From positions 62,001-126,000 of the forward strand of contig JAURGK010000002.1 of NCBI GenBank assembly GCA_030833845.1: a stretch of 64,000 nucleotides of DNA, given 5' to 3'. Below, one piece after another: positions 9,149-17,732 of this stretch (within the stretch, counting starts at the first letter, position 1; each line of letters begins with the position of its first letter). Source of the stretch: Crocinitomicaceae bacterium (GTDB lineage: Bacteria; Bacteroidota; Bacteroidia; Flavobacteriales_D; Crocinitomicaceae). Below the pieces are notes generated by a model that saw only the letters and a program-made list of their open reading frames with translations, had not been told where the DNA came from and ran no database searches. The position numbers were made by a program, and so were the translations under genes.

Positions 9149-10117
9149 TTATTCGTTAGAAATAATTTCAAACAACTCATTGAGATTTGGAGAAATGATA
9201 ATCTCTATACGGCGGTTTTTTGATTTATCAGAGGGGTCAACAGGATGGAATTCACTTCTTCCTGCCGCCATGATTTGAGTGGGTGCCATGTTGGAATTCG
9301 CTAACATGAGTTCAACAACTGAGGTGGCTCTTAAAACCGAAAGTTCCCAGTTATTTTTTGGCGAAACACTGCTGTTCAGTTTGTCTGTATCGGTATGCCC
9401 TTCTACGACAATTTCGAGGTCGCGTTCGGTTTCTAGTACCCTTGCAAGTTCGACAAGGGCTGACTTCCCTTCTTCTTCAATTTTTGTAGATCCTGAACCA
9501 AAGAGCAATTTGGCTTCTAGACTGACGTAAATTTTACCGTTTTTCTGTACGACGGTTAAACCTTGATTTTCAAAATTGCGCAAGGCATTGGCAACACGCG
9601 CTTTGAGTAATTGAATTTTTGCATCCTTCTTGCGAATGGCTTCTTCAAGTTCATTGACGCGTTTCTCTCGCTCGACAAGCAAGACTTGTTTTGCTTGCAA
9701 TTCCTGATCTAACTTGAGCAGTGCATCCTCTTTACGTTGTAATTCTTTTGTTTTTTGTTCGAGCTCCGATTGCAAGGTTGCGGTTTCTTTGGCACTTAAA
9801 TTTTTAAGTTTATCAAAAGAATTTTCTAGGGTGGCATATTGCGCTTCAAGGGTTTCTTGCTCTCGTTTGAGTAATCGAATTTGATTGCCAAGATTGTTAG
9901 TATCTCCGCGCAAGCGGCTTACTTCTTTGGCTGCGATATCATATTTGGTTTGAAGGTCTTTGGACAACACCTCATAGTCCGAACTGCTTTTTTTGTATTT
10001 GGCCAATTCTTCACTACAAGTTTTTTCACGCTCTAGTAATTCATTGTATTTCTTAGCGGGTACACAAGAGCTAAAAACATGGATTGCAAAAACGGAAAGA
10101 AGGAGCATTTTTTTCAT
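9149..10117 (-). CDS. OmpA family lipoprotein with long coiled coil
   Basis: 322 residues. The N-terminus is a lipoprotein signal with lipobox FSSC (Cys18). Residues about 25-185 form a heptad-rich coiled coil, and about 195-322 an OmpA-like peptidoglycan-binding domain, shown by VEGHTDTD, the NWELSVLRA segment and the NRRIEI motif. It probably links the outer membrane to peptidoglycan across the periplasm, comparable to Pal-like proteins with an extended stalk. It is a single gene, convergent with the choice-of-anchor L gene with only 15 bp between stops, and divergent from the HEAT-like protein gene. A one-mismatch -7 box (CAATTTTG) lies upstream of the start. Confidence 0.9.
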   Translation of the reverse strand: MKKMLLLSVFAIHVFSSCVPAKKYNELLEREKTCSEELAKYKKSSSDYEVLSKDLQTKYDIAAKEVSRLRGDTNNLGNQIRLLKREQETLEAQYATLENSFDKLKNLSAKETATLQSELEQKTKELQRKEDALLKLDQELQAKQVLLVEREKRVNELEEAIRKKDAKIQLLKARVANALRNFENQGLTVVQKNGKIYVSLEAKLLFGSGSTKIEEEGKSALVELARVLETERDLEIVVEGHTDTDKLNSSVSPKNNWELSVLRATSVVELMLANSNMAPTQIMAAGRSEFHPVDPSDKSKNRRIEIIISPNLNELFEIISNE

Positions 10118-10248
10118 AAGGTCTGCTTTTTTACAAAATTGCTTGTTATCTGAGTTGACTTTTTGCCTTTTTTATGTTTTTATAAACACTAGATATTGCA
10201 TAAAGTAACACATTTCATCGATTTTTAGTCCAACGCGACTGAATTGCT

Positions 10249-10256
10249 TAACTTTG
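10249..10256 (+). promoter_or_regulatory. -7 promoter box 4 nt before the HEAT-like gene
   Basis: TAACTTTG, a perfect TAnnTTTG match, ends exactly 4 nt before the ATG at 10261. A transcript started at the usual distance would be leaderless or nearly so. Confidence 0.65.
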
Positions 10257-10260
10257 CCAT

Positions 10261-10827
10261 ATGAGTTCTAAGGCCCATCAAAAAAAGTTACAAGAAGCAC
10301 AACAGTTGCTCAAAAGCAGTGACAACAATGCGCTCAATAGCGCCCTTGCTATTTATAAACAATATGGCACTCCTGAGGTTTTGCCCTTGATTTTCGAAAC
10401 CTTAAAAACACAGGGTCGGGCCGAACAACAACTCATTGTTGGATTTCTATCTGATGTAAATGATATTAATGCCGTGGATGTTTTTATTGATTATTTACAA
10501 GATCAGACAGATGCCACTACAAGAAAACTGATTCTTTCGGCCATTTGGAATTCTAAACTTCCTTTTGATGAACACCTTCCATTCTTTGTCATGTTGGCTA
10601 CCCAAGGAGATTATCTTGAGGCATTAGATTGCCTGACGATTATCGAAAATATGGCTGGGCCATTTGAAGAATCTCAACTTTTAGAGTCGCAATTGTTGCT
10701 CAAAGAATACATAGAAGATCGTGCCCCACAGAGCGATCAAAAGGCGCAAATTATGAGCGAAATAGCCTTCTTTATTAAAGAACAAAATGAAGGCATTGAC
10801 GCAGATTTACTCATCGATAACGACTAA
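10261..10827 (+). CDS. HEAT-repeat-like protein upstream of yicC
   Basis: 188 residues, all alpha-helical in appearance, with repeating hydrophobic/charged helix pairs resembling HEAT repeats (for example around residues 18-50, 50-85 and 85-120) and an acidic C-terminus. There is no signal peptide or membrane segment, so it should be cytoplasmic. No catalytic motif is visible. It is the first gene of the operon with yicC, gmk and nadD (3 bp to yicC), and the promoter box directly before it probably drives all four. A role as a scaffold or regulator for the downstream enzymes is possible but is only suggested by position. Confidence 0.75.
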   Translation: MSSKAHQKKLQEAQQLLKSSDNNALNSALAIYKQYGTPEVLPLIFETLKTQGRAEQQLIVGFLSDVNDINAVDVFIDYLQDQTDATTRKLILSAIWNSKLPFDEHLPFFVMLATQGDYLEALDCLTIIENMAGPFEESQLLESQLLLKEYIEDRAPQSDQKAQIMSEIAFFIKEQNEGIDADLLIDND

Positions 10828-10830
10828 GCA

Positions 10831-11709
10831 ATGAGTTCAATAGCGCTACAATCAATGACAGGTTTTGGTAAAGCAAACGGCCAAATCAATGATAAAAAAA
10901 TTTCCGTAGAGGTTCGATCCTTAAATTCTAAGGGCCTAGATTTGAACTTAAAAATACCAGCTCAATATAGAGATCTAGAATCACCCATTCGCAAAATAAT
11001 TACATCGCAGCTTGTACGCGGTAAAATGGATTTAAGTATCTATATAGAGAGTCAAATTCAAAGTGATAACGGTCAAATTAATGAAAAGGCAGCCACGGCA
11101 TATTTTGAGAAATTAAAGTCACTCAACGAGCTCTGGGGTACACAAACCCAAGATTATCTTTCGTTGGTATTGCGCATGCCAGAGGTATTGAATGGCCAGC
11201 AAGAAGATATCTCAGATGAAGAAGCTGCAGTTGTACTCTCACTAGTTGAAAAGGCCTGTAGTCAGCTGCAAATTTTTAGACGTCAAGAAGGTCAAGGTTT
11301 GGCACAAGACCTTAGTGCTAATCTGGGGGCCATTAAGTCAGAATTATCAGAAATTCTACCCTTCGAAAAAGAACGTGTGCAGCAAGTGAAGGATCGAATT
11401 TTAAAAGGTTTGGCTACAATTGATGAAACTAGGCTTGATGCCAATCGACTTGAACAAGAAATGATTTACTACGTTGAAAAGTTAGATATTTCTGAAGAGA
11501 AGCAGCGCTTACTTCAACACATGGCCTATTTTGAAGAAACAATAAATCAAGAGGCAACTGGTAAAAAGTTAGGGTTCATTGCTCAAGAAATGGGAAGAGA
11601 AATCAATACGCTAGGGAGCAAGTGCAATCATTCAGAAATTCAACGTCGGGTGGTAATCATGAAAGATCACTTAGAAAAAATCAAAGAGCAGGTACTAAAC
11701 GCACTTTAA
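10831..11709 (+). CDS. yicC: YicC family endoribonuclease
   Basis: 292 residues, the usual length. The N-terminus carries the family signature SMTGFGKA, and the C-terminal region (about 210-292) is the DUF1732-type domain with GKKLGFIAQEMGREINTLGSK. YicC proteins are reported to act as metal-dependent endoribonucleases involved in RNA turnover, including of small RNAs in Escherichia coli. Here yicC lies between the HEAT-like gene and gmk with 3-bp gaps on both sides, a common arrangement with gmk in many bacteria. It is cytoplasmic. Confidence 0.93.
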   Translation: MSSIALQSMTGFGKANGQINDKKISVEVRSLNSKGLDLNLKIPAQYRDLESPIRKIITSQLVRGKMDLSIYIESQIQSDNGQINEKAATAYFEKLKSLNELWGTQTQDYLSLVLRMPEVLNGQQEDISDEEAAVVLSLVEKACSQLQIFRRQEGQGLAQDLSANLGAIKSELSEILPFEKERVQQVKDRILKGLATIDETRLDANRLEQEMIYYVEKLDISEEKQRLLQHMAYFEETINQEATGKKLGFIAQEMGREINTLGSKCNHSEIQRRVVIMKDHLEKIKEQVLNAL

Positions 11710-11712
11710 TAT

Positions 11713-12282
11713 ATGGCAAATCAGCTCAGTATAGTTATTTCAGCACCATCCGGAGCCGGTAAGTCTACAATTGTAGGTCAATTATTAAAAGAATTTCCTC
11801 AATTGGCATTTTCAATATCGGCTTGTTCAAGACCACCACGTGGAGAGGAACGCGACGGTGTACATTATTATTTTTTGGAACCCACCATTTTTGAACAGCG
11901 CATTAAAGAAGAGGCCTTTTTTGAATGGGAAGAAGTATACCCAGGGATGTATTATGGCACCCTGAATTCAGAATTGGAACGCATCTGGAACAACGGAAAA
12001 ATAGTGGTTTTTGATGTTGATGTTTATGGTGGACTCCAAATTAAATCAAAATTAGGCACCAAAGCTTTATCTATCTTTATCCAACCCCCAAGCCTAGAAG
12101 TACTAGAGGAGCGCTTGCGCAAAAGACAAACCGATTCGGCTCAAAAAATCGAGTTACGTCTATCTAAAGCTTCCGAAGAAATGAGTTTGGCCTCTGGTTT
12201 TGATCAGGTGGTTGTCAATGATGATTTAATTCAAGCCATTGCGGAAGTTAAAAATCATATTTTGCAATTCATATCTCAATGA
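11713..12282 (+). CDS. gmk: Guanylate kinase
   Basis: 189 residues. P-loop SAPSGAGKST lies at about residues 10-19, followed by the GMP-binding segment SRPPRGEERDGVHY and the lid region with KRQTDS. It phosphorylates GMP to GDP with ATP in the cytoplasm. The gene starts 3 bp after yicC, and its stop overlaps the start of nadD (ATGA), so gmk and nadD are translationally coupled. Confidence 0.96.
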   Translation: MANQLSIVISAPSGAGKSTIVGQLLKEFPQLAFSISACSRPPRGEERDGVHYYFLEPTIFEQRIKEEAFFEWEEVYPGMYYGTLNSELERIWNNGKIVVFDVDVYGGLQIKSKLGTKALSIFIQPPSLEVLEERLRKRQTDSAQKIELRLSKASEEMSLASGFDQVVVNDDLIQAIAEVKNHILQFISQ

Positions 12283-12893
12283 GGATAGGGCTTTATTTCG
12301 GTACATTCAATCCCATTCATGTCGGGCACCTGATCATAGCTAATCATATGGCCCAACACCCGCAAATCGATCAAATTTGGTTGGTAGTAACACCTCAAAA
12401 TCCGCACAAAGAGAAAAATTCTCTTTTGGCTGATCACCTCAGATTAGACATGGTACGAGAAGCAATTTATGAGCACCCTCATTTGCACGCCTCTGACATT
12501 GAATTTAAACTGCCTAAGCCAAATTATACCATTTCTACGCTCACGCACCTCATTGAAAAATATCCAATGCACGAGTTTAGCTTACTTATTGGTGAAGATA
12601 ACCTGCGCACCTTTCACAAGTGGTATAATTGGGAGCAGATCCTTTCAAAACATAAGATTTTTGTTTACCCGAGGGCTAGCCAGAGTGATGTGCCTTCTAA
12701 AGTTGAAGCCTTGAACCTTGAACACCCCCATATTCATTGGATCAATGATGTGCCTATATTGGGCGTAAGTGCTAGTCAAATAAGAGCACGTTTAGCCGCG
12801 GGCAAAGATTGTTCTTTCTTACTTACCGAGAGGGTCTTTAAGTATATACAAAATGGGGGGCTGTATAGAAAAACTGAACATTCAAAACAATAA
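12279..12893 (+). CDS. nadD: Nicotinate-nucleotide adenylyltransferase
   Basis: 204 residues. The nucleotidyltransferase motif GTFNPIHVGH is near the N-terminus and the second motif VSASQIRARL near the C-terminus; both are typical of NadD. It makes deamido-NAD from nicotinate mononucleotide and ATP in the cytoplasm. It is the last gene of the HEAT-like/yicC/gmk/nadD operon, starts within the gmk stop codon, and is followed immediately by a bidirectional terminator. nadC, for an earlier step of the same pathway, is at 58560. Confidence 0.95.
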   Translation: MRIGLYFGTFNPIHVGHLIIANHMAQHPQIDQIWLVVTPQNPHKEKNSLLADHLRLDMVREAIYEHPHLHASDIEFKLPKPNYTISTLTHLIEKYPMHEFSLLIGEDNLRTFHKWYNWEQILSKHKIFVYPRASQSDVPSKVEALNLEHPHIHWINDVPILGVSASQIRARLAAGKDCSFLLTERVFKYIQNGGLYRKTEHSKQ

Positions 12894-12920
12894 AAAAGGG
12901 GAGCAGAGCCCCCCTTTTTT
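12892..12920. terminator. Bidirectional intrinsic terminator between nadD and a T9SS gene
   Basis: A 10-bp perfect stem of six A-T and four G-C pairs (12892-12901 with 12911-12920) encloses a 9-nt loop. It has A-tract and T-tract on either side, so it can terminate both the plus-strand nadD operon and the minus-strand gene ending at 12938. Confidence 0.88.
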
Positions 12921-12937
12921 CAAGTAAGCATTTTGAA

Positions 12938-13684
12938 TTATAGCTTTATAAATTTTTGTCTCTGGGTTCCAAAAGCATCCGTAAGTTCTACCAAATAAGT
13001 ACCTGAAGCCAAGTTCGTTAAATCAAAATTTGCTGTAGCTTCTTGGGTTTGAATCTGTGTAAGTGTTTTGCCATTCATATCTTTAATAATAATGGAAGAT
13101 AAACTGCCCAACATCAATCCGGTGACTTCAATGGAATTTTGTGCAGGGTTAGGTTGAACTCCAAGAGGTTGAACAACTTGTTCGATGATTCCACCTGACC
13201 CTACTACAATTTTGTATCCGTCAAAAGATACTGTCTGAGTAATTGGTGTTGGTGGAAGACCCGGCAGTAAAACAACCAAGACCGTTGCAGTGACATCTAC
13301 AGTTACAGGAAAAACAGCAACAGAATCAGTGGTTCCAAAGATATTGGCACAGCCATTGGCACCACCTTGGTAAGTACAAGAACTTACATTACAAGCATAA
13401 TCGAAACCCGGAGGAAGCCCTTGCATGGCATCTACCGTAAATTGTTGAATTACAGAGCCAACAAACTGTCCGCTTGGATCAATTTCTGGGGTAACCGAAG
13501 CAGGTACTTTAAAATTGATATCCGTTGAATAGGCTACATTTGGCAAAGCGGGCGGAAGATTTTGAGTGGTATCTGGCCAGATGCCATAGGTCGAATCCAC
13601 AAAATTTGCACCTGGTGTACATGACTGCCCCCAAGAGAAAAGGTAAGTCATTGTAAATAAAGAAGAAAGTACTAGTTTTTTCAT
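12938..13684 (-). CDS. Secreted protein with T9SS type A sorting domain
   Basis: 248 residues with a signal peptide (about 1-20, ending FSWGQ). The central region (about 20-165) is beta-rich with four or five cysteines and no family I recognise; it has a choice-of-anchor or Ig-like feel. The last 75 residues form a type A T9SS C-terminal domain: VQPNPAQNSIEV, then an I-K-D-x-x-G-K-T segment, ending LASGTYLVEL and a Lys-rich FIKL tail. It should be exported through the outer membrane by T9SS. It is a single gene with a terminator on its 3' side; a one-mismatch -7 box (TACATTTA) lies upstream. Confidence 0.85.
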   Translation of the reverse strand: MKKLVLSSLFTMTYLFSWGQSCTPGANFVDSTYGIWPDTTQNLPPALPNVAYSTDINFKVPASVTPEIDPSGQFVGSVIQQFTVDAMQGLPPGFDYACNVSSCTYQGGANGCANIFGTTDSVAVFPVTVDVTATVLVVLLPGLPPTPITQTVSFDGYKIVVGSGGIIEQVVQPLGVQPNPAQNSIEVTGLMLGSLSSIIIKDMNGKTLTQIQTQEATANFDLTNLASGTYLVELTDAFGTQRQKFIKL

Positions 13685-13788
13685 GGTGAGTGTTTAATGA
13701 TTGAGGTAAATGTACAACTATTTTGAATTTAGTGTACTGGTAATTTTACCTACACTTTTTTATATTTTAAGCAATAGAATCCTTTAAC

Positions 13789-13796
13789 TAACTTTG
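13789..13796 (+). promoter_or_regulatory. -7 promoter box 4 nt before the DUF4286 gene
   Basis: TAACTTTG, perfect TAnnTTTG, ends exactly 4 nt before the ATG at 13801; predicted leaderless transcript for DUF4286-rsmA. Confidence 0.65.
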
Positions 13797-13800
13797 TGAG

Positions 13801-14115
13801 ATGGTATTATATAACGTAACAGTAAGTATTGACCCTGAGGCTGCAATAGAATGGCTCGATTGGATGCGATCTAAGCACATCCCCGATGTTTTGCAAACGG
13901 GTTGCTTTTTAGAGTGTAAACTTTCACGAGTTAATGGTGAAGAAGAAGGTGGACAAACCTATGCTGTACTTTATTTGGCTAAAGATCAATTGGCATTGGA
14001 TCGATACCAGCAAGATTTTGCACCCGCTTTGCAGCAAGAACACTTGTCGAGATATCAAGGAAGATTCGCAGCTTTTCGTACGACACTTGATGTCATTGAA
14101 GCCTTTGTGCCATGA
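13801..14115 (+). CDS. DUF4286 family protein
   Basis: 104 residues, cytoplasmic. The sequence matches the small DUF4286 family of Bacteroidota: it opens with YNVTVSIDPE, has a W-x-x-W-M-x-x-x-H-I-P-D segment, and then a beta-strand region with TYAVLYLA. The fold is probably ferredoxin-like; no function is established. It overlaps the start of rsmA by 4 bp (ATGA), so it is translationally coupled to that 16S rRNA methyltransferase. This linkage is common in the phylum, which hints at a ribosome-related role without proving it. Confidence 0.85.
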   Translation: MVLYNVTVSIDPEAAIEWLDWMRSKHIPDVLQTGCFLECKLSRVNGEEEGGQTYAVLYLAKDQLALDRYQQDFAPALQQEHLSRYQGRFAAFRTTLDVIEAFVP

Positions 14116-14897
14116 ATGTAAAACCCAAAAAACAACTTGGCCAACACTTTTTAAAAGATGCCGGCACCTGCCAAAAAATTGCCAATCAAATCATTTGGAC
14201 CGATCAGACGCGTAAGGTCTTAGAAATTGGCCCAGGAATGGGTGCGCTTTCGAAATACTTATGGGAAATTCCAGAAATAGATTTATGGTTGTTAGACGTG
14301 GATATCGAATCCATAGATTACCTTAGATCAAATTATCCAAATCAAGCTGATCGCATTCTTTTTGGCGACTTTTTAAGGTTAGACCCCACCTCGATTTTTG
14401 GACAAGATTCCTTCATTGTAGTGGGTAATTTCCCATATAACATATCCTCACAAATACTATTTAAGTGCTTGGAATTCCGCAATCAAATTCCACAAATCAT
14501 GGGGATGTTTCAAAAGGAAGTTGCCATCAGGGTGGCACAGGCTCCTGGCTCAAAAGAGTATGGAATTATAAGTGTCTTGCTACAAACATTCTATCAAATT
14601 ACCTATTGTTTCACCGTTGACGAGCATGTTTTTATTCCACCTCCTAAGGTAAAGAGTGGCGTCATACGATGTGTGCGCAACGACCGAAATGCGCTGCCAT
14701 GTAATGAAAAACTATATTTTCAGGTAGTTAAGTTAGCTTTTAATCAAAGAAGAAAAACCTTGCGCAACTCGTTGCGTTCCTTACTCAAGGATGCGCCATT
14801 GCCTCAAAAATTTGAGCAACAAAGACCTGAAAGGCTAAGCGTAGAAGATTTTATTGAACTGACGTGTTTTATTGAAAGCCTAGTCAATAAGGACTAA
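14112..14897 (+). CDS. rsmA: 16S rRNA (adenine1518-N6/adenine1519-N6)-dimethyltransferase
   Basis: 261 residues. It shows the KsgA/RsmA features: QLGQHFLKD at the N-terminus, the SAM-binding motif LEIGPGMGALS, and the catalytic NFPYNIS motif near residue 113. It dimethylates two adjacent adenosines in helix 45 of 16S rRNA during small-subunit assembly. The start lies within the DUF4286 stop. The 3' end overlaps the convergent YwqK-repeat gene by 14 bp, leaving no room for an intergenic terminator. Confidence 0.96.
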   Translation: MNVKPKKQLGQHFLKDAGTCQKIANQIIWTDQTRKVLEIGPGMGALSKYLWEIPEIDLWLLDVDIESIDYLRSNYPNQADRILFGDFLRLDPTSIFGQDSFIVVGNFPYNISSQILFKCLEFRNQIPQIMGMFQKEVAIRVAQAPGSKEYGIISVLLQTFYQITYCFTVDEHVFIPPPKVKSGVIRCVRNDRNALPCNEKLYFQVVKLAFNQRRKTLRNSLRSLLKDAPLPQKFEQQRPERLSVEDFIELTCFIESLVNKD

Positions 14898-16593
14898 ATC
14901 CATCTTGGGTTCCTTCGCCAATTTGCTGACCTTTACGAAACAACTTCTTACTCACTAGTTGTCCGTTTTCATTGTAAGCAAGCATGTAGCCATCCTTGAG
15001 TCCATTTTTGTATTGAATCTCATATACCAACCTTCCGTAGCGGTCAAATTGTTTGAAGGCTCCGTGTAGTCTGCCATAGCGGTATTGGGATACAATTGTA
15101 GGCACCACTCCTCCCGGATAATAATTGATCCATGTACCATGCTTGAGCCCATGGTAGTATTTACCTGTTTCTTTGAGTTGAAAATCGATTTGTGAATAGG
15201 ATTCAAAAGATCCATGCAAGTCGCTAACTGTTTCTTTTAGCCCCATAATAGCTATGCCATCAGCTAGGTTCGTTTGTGTAAAAACTTTGTAATGCTGTTT
15301 CTCTTTTAAGCGGCCATTGCTGTAGTAGCTCAGCCATTCAGAGACTTTAAAGCCATCCTTGTAAGTTCCCTCTAAAAGTAAAATGCCATCAGGTGAGTAT
15401 GACTTCCAGACTCCATTGAGCTGCCCCTCTTTAAAAGTAGTTTTGTCCTTTAAGCGTCCACTTTCCCAATAATTAAGCCACTCACCCTCTTCCTTTCCAG
15501 CATGATATATACCCGACATGAGTAGGGTGGAATCTTCATACCATGTTTGCCAGAGTCCCGTTCTTAAATCATTTTGATAGTTTCCTTGGCGGTAAAGTGC
15601 TCCATTGGGATAGTAATAGATCCAATTCCCCGTACGTAAGTCTGCTTTATAGTGGGCCTGATAGGATAATTGACCATTTGAAAAATAGTAATGCCAAACG
15701 CTATCTTGTTTGCCATTATCAAAATAACCCTGCATATCAAGTTGGCTATCTTCATTGAACCATTTCCATAACCCTTGTTTTTGTCCAAGAGCATAATTGC
15801 CATAAGTGAGTGTATCTTTTCGATTGAGCATCACTAGGTAGATACCATGCAATGAATCTGCCTGATAGCCCACGCGTTTTTCAAGCATGCCGTCAAAGCG
15901 ATAAAATTCCCAAAGCCCATCCTTTTTGCCAGATTGGAAGAAACCGCTTACTGATAGCACACCATTGGCAGTACGTTCTTCAAATGGCCCAGTTTTTAAG
16001 CCATTTTGAAAGGTATAGTATTCCTTGATTACACCATCTATATAGTAATTGATGATTTGTCCATTGCCATCTTTGATCGTCTGTTGATGCAGGCTATCTT
16101 CTTTCCAAAAAGCCTGGAGGTAGACCGTATCATTGCGTACGATTTCAATTGATTTATGGTGACCATCCTCGTAGTAATAGTGCCATTCACCAACCGGACT
16201 ACCAAGTTCAAATTGCCCCGACACCAAAAGTACTCCCTTCGCACTGTATTCTTTGTAGGAAGAGTCAGGCACATTGAACTTAAAAAAGGACTCTTGCTTA
16301 ATTTGCTTTGACGGGTAGTACTGTATTCTTTTTCCGTGTAACCGATTTCGGTAATAATTGGCTTCTTCTTCAAGTTGGCCATCATAGGAATAAAATAGCC
16401 ATTTACCGTGTTTTTCTGTTGTTTTAGGGGTGGCTTGGCTTGTAAAATAGGCGCCAAAAGACTGCAGGTGTTTGTTTTGTGCGTCCCAGTAGATCCGAAC
16501 CTTCGGACTAAGATTTTCCTTGAGCACCTGCACCTCTTGTGCGAGATGCGACTGCCACATAAGCCCGAATAAAAATAGGATGTAAATGCGCAT
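14884..16593 (-). CDS. Secreted YwqK/MORN-like repeat protein
   Basis: 569 residues with a signal peptide (about 1-18). Almost the whole mature protein is a series of about 19 repeats of roughly 24 residues with the pattern G-x-W-x-x-Y-x-x-(D/N)-G-x-L, ending in a G-x-x-x-G turn. This is the MORN-like repeat grouped under the toxin-antitoxin YwqK family name. That name is historical; nothing here indicates a toxin-antitoxin pair. The repeats should form an extended beta-sheet ribbon. There is no lipobox and no T9SS tail, so it is probably periplasmic. It follows the LysE-type gene by 3 bp on the minus strand and overlaps rsmA at its 3' end. Confidence 0.88.
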   Translation of the reverse strand: MRIYILFLFGLMWQSHLAQEVQVLKENLSPKVRIYWDAQNKHLQSFGAYFTSQATPKTTEKHGKWLFYSYDGQLEEEANYYRNRLHGKRIQYYPSKQIKQESFFKFNVPDSSYKEYSAKGVLLVSGQFELGSPVGEWHYYYEDGHHKSIEIVRNDTVYLQAFWKEDSLHQQTIKDGNGQIINYYIDGVIKEYYTFQNGLKTGPFEERTANGVLSVSGFFQSGKKDGLWEFYRFDGMLEKRVGYQADSLHGIYLVMLNRKDTLTYGNYALGQKQGLWKWFNEDSQLDMQGYFDNGKQDSVWHYYFSNGQLSYQAHYKADLRTGNWIYYYPNGALYRQGNYQNDLRTGLWQTWYEDSTLLMSGIYHAGKEEGEWLNYWESGRLKDKTTFKEGQLNGVWKSYSPDGILLLEGTYKDGFKVSEWLSYYSNGRLKEKQHYKVFTQTNLADGIAIMGLKETVSDLHGSFESYSQIDFQLKETGKYYHGLKHGTWINYYPGGVVPTIVSQYRYGRLHGAFKQFDRYGRLVYEIQYKNGLKDGYMLAYNENGQLVSKKLFRKGQQIGEGTQDGFSPY

Positions 16594-16596
16594 AAA

Positions 16597-17259
16597 TTAA
16601 AGGATACTTCTCAAAATAAAGAAAAGGCCAAAGGCAATAAACGAAACCCCAATCAATTTATTAAGGGCTTGTAGGAGGCCAACAGTCACTAAGTTTCGAA
16701 TTCTTTTTGCCGCAGCAATTTTAATCATATCGATGGCAAAGAAGGTGAGCAATACAATTCCTAAAAATAAAAACAAATAAAAATTACTATCGGCATGGCT
16801 CTCGTGCTTGGCAACCGATACCACACTCAGCCAATAAAAAATGACCAATGGGTTGGCAAAATTCAGAAGGAACCCTTTGGCAATAAGTAGGCCAAAGTTC
16901 TTTTTAGGATCCGGACTCTCTTGTAAGTGATATTTTTCAGAAACTTCTTCCAATTCTTGATCACCGTCGTGAATTTTGGTTTTTTTAAATAAATTGACAA
17001 CGCCATAAATAATAAAAATTATACCCCCTATACGGTCAAATAATTCTTTGTTCTCTCCTGAAAGTAAAGAGTTGATTTGTTCTACAAAAAGAACAGCTAA
17101 GAAAATATAAATGATATCACTAAGTATAACACCCAAATCTATTGAGAGTGCACTCCTGATTCCTTTGGTAATACTTTTTTCAAGTAAAACAAAAAAAACC
17201 GGACCAGGCATCAGAGAAAGTATGAGTCCGATAGTCAAGGCGTGGAAAACCATATCCAT
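16597..17259 (-). CDS. LysE family transporter
   Basis: 220 residues, with about six hydrophobic segments and a charged cytoplasmic loop (about residues 92-118). The opening segment LILSLMPGPVFF matches the LysE/RhtB signature (P-G-P after the first helix). The family exports amino acids and related small molecules across the inner membrane; the substrate is not evident. A perfect -7 box ends exactly 4 nt before the start, so its transcript is predicted to be leaderless. The YwqK-repeat gene follows 3 bp downstream and is probably co-transcribed. Confidence 0.88.
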   Translation of the reverse strand: MDMVFHALTIGLILSLMPGPVFFVLLEKSITKGIRSALSIDLGVILSDIIYIFLAVLFVEQINSLLSGENKELFDRIGGIIFIIYGVVNLFKKTKIHDGDQELEEVSEKYHLQESPDPKKNFGLLIAKGFLLNFANPLVIFYWLSVVSVAKHESHADSNFYLFLFLGIVLLTFFAIDMIKIAAAKRIRNLVTVGLLQALNKLIGVSFIAFGLFFILRSIL

Positions 17260-17263
17260 TCAA

Positions 17264-17271
17264 CAAATTTA
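17264..17271 (-). promoter_or_regulatory. -7 promoter box 4 nt before the LysE-type gene
   Basis: On the minus strand TAAATTTG, perfect TAnnTTTG, ends exactly 4 nt (TTGA) before the ATG at 17257-17259; predicted leaderless transcript. Confidence 0.65.
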
Positions 17272-17345
17272 ATCTTTAATAGAAATGAAAGTAAAAGAGT
17301 TGGGGAATGTTACTTACATGGAGATGTTTATTTCGGGAAATGCAC

Positions 17346-17353
17346 TAAATTTG
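17346..17353 (+). promoter_or_regulatory. -7 promoter box for the acidic 119-residue gene
   Basis: TAAATTTG, perfect TAnnTTTG, ends 19 nt before the ATG at 17373, giving a leader of about 13-15 nt. Confidence 0.6.
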
Positions 17354-17372
17354 TTGCTCAATTGAAGAAATT

Positions 17373-17732
17373 ATGAAAACATTGCGTGCAAACCAAAAGC
17401 TTGAAACAATCATTGCCAACATAGAAAAAAAAGGTCTTGAAGCTCCAAAGCTCATAGAGGATTTAAAGGAACTTCGTGAAATGGCATTACTTGAACAAGA
17501 CCCTTTGGTTGTCAAGGTTTTGCGTCTTACCTATGAATTCATTCAAGAAAATGAGTGTTTTGATGTAGAAGCACAATACGAAGAGGATGAAGAAGGCAAT
17601 GAATACCCTATAGAGATCGAAGATCAAGAAAATCTTCTTTATTTGCTCAATTTGCTTAAAAATGCGGAGCATAAAATAAATCGCGAAGAAATCAAAGATT
17701 ATCGTTCAGCACTAAAATTAGAATTGTATTAA
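17373..17732 (+). CDS. Small acidic protein of unknown function
   Basis: 119 residues, cytoplasmic, mostly helical with a strongly acidic stretch at about residues 66-85 (EEDEEGNEYPIEIEDQE). I do not recognise a family. There are no cysteine pairs, membrane segments or catalytic motifs. It is transcribed alone from its own -7 box, divergent from the LysE-type gene, and ends before a strong terminator. Codon use looks like its neighbours. Real-gene support comes from the promoter, the clean start, and the terminator after the stop. Confidence 0.75.
   Translation: MKTLRANQKLETIIANIEKKGLEAPKLIEDLKELREMALLEQDPLVVKVLRLTYEFIQENECFDVEAQYEEDEEGNEYPIEIEDQENLLYLLNLLKNAEHKINREEIKDYRSALKLELY

Noticed and set aside
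14884..16593. YwqK family name suggesting a toxin-antitoxin system
   Set aside because: The protein is a long secreted repeat array with no partner gene; the name reflects family history, not function here.
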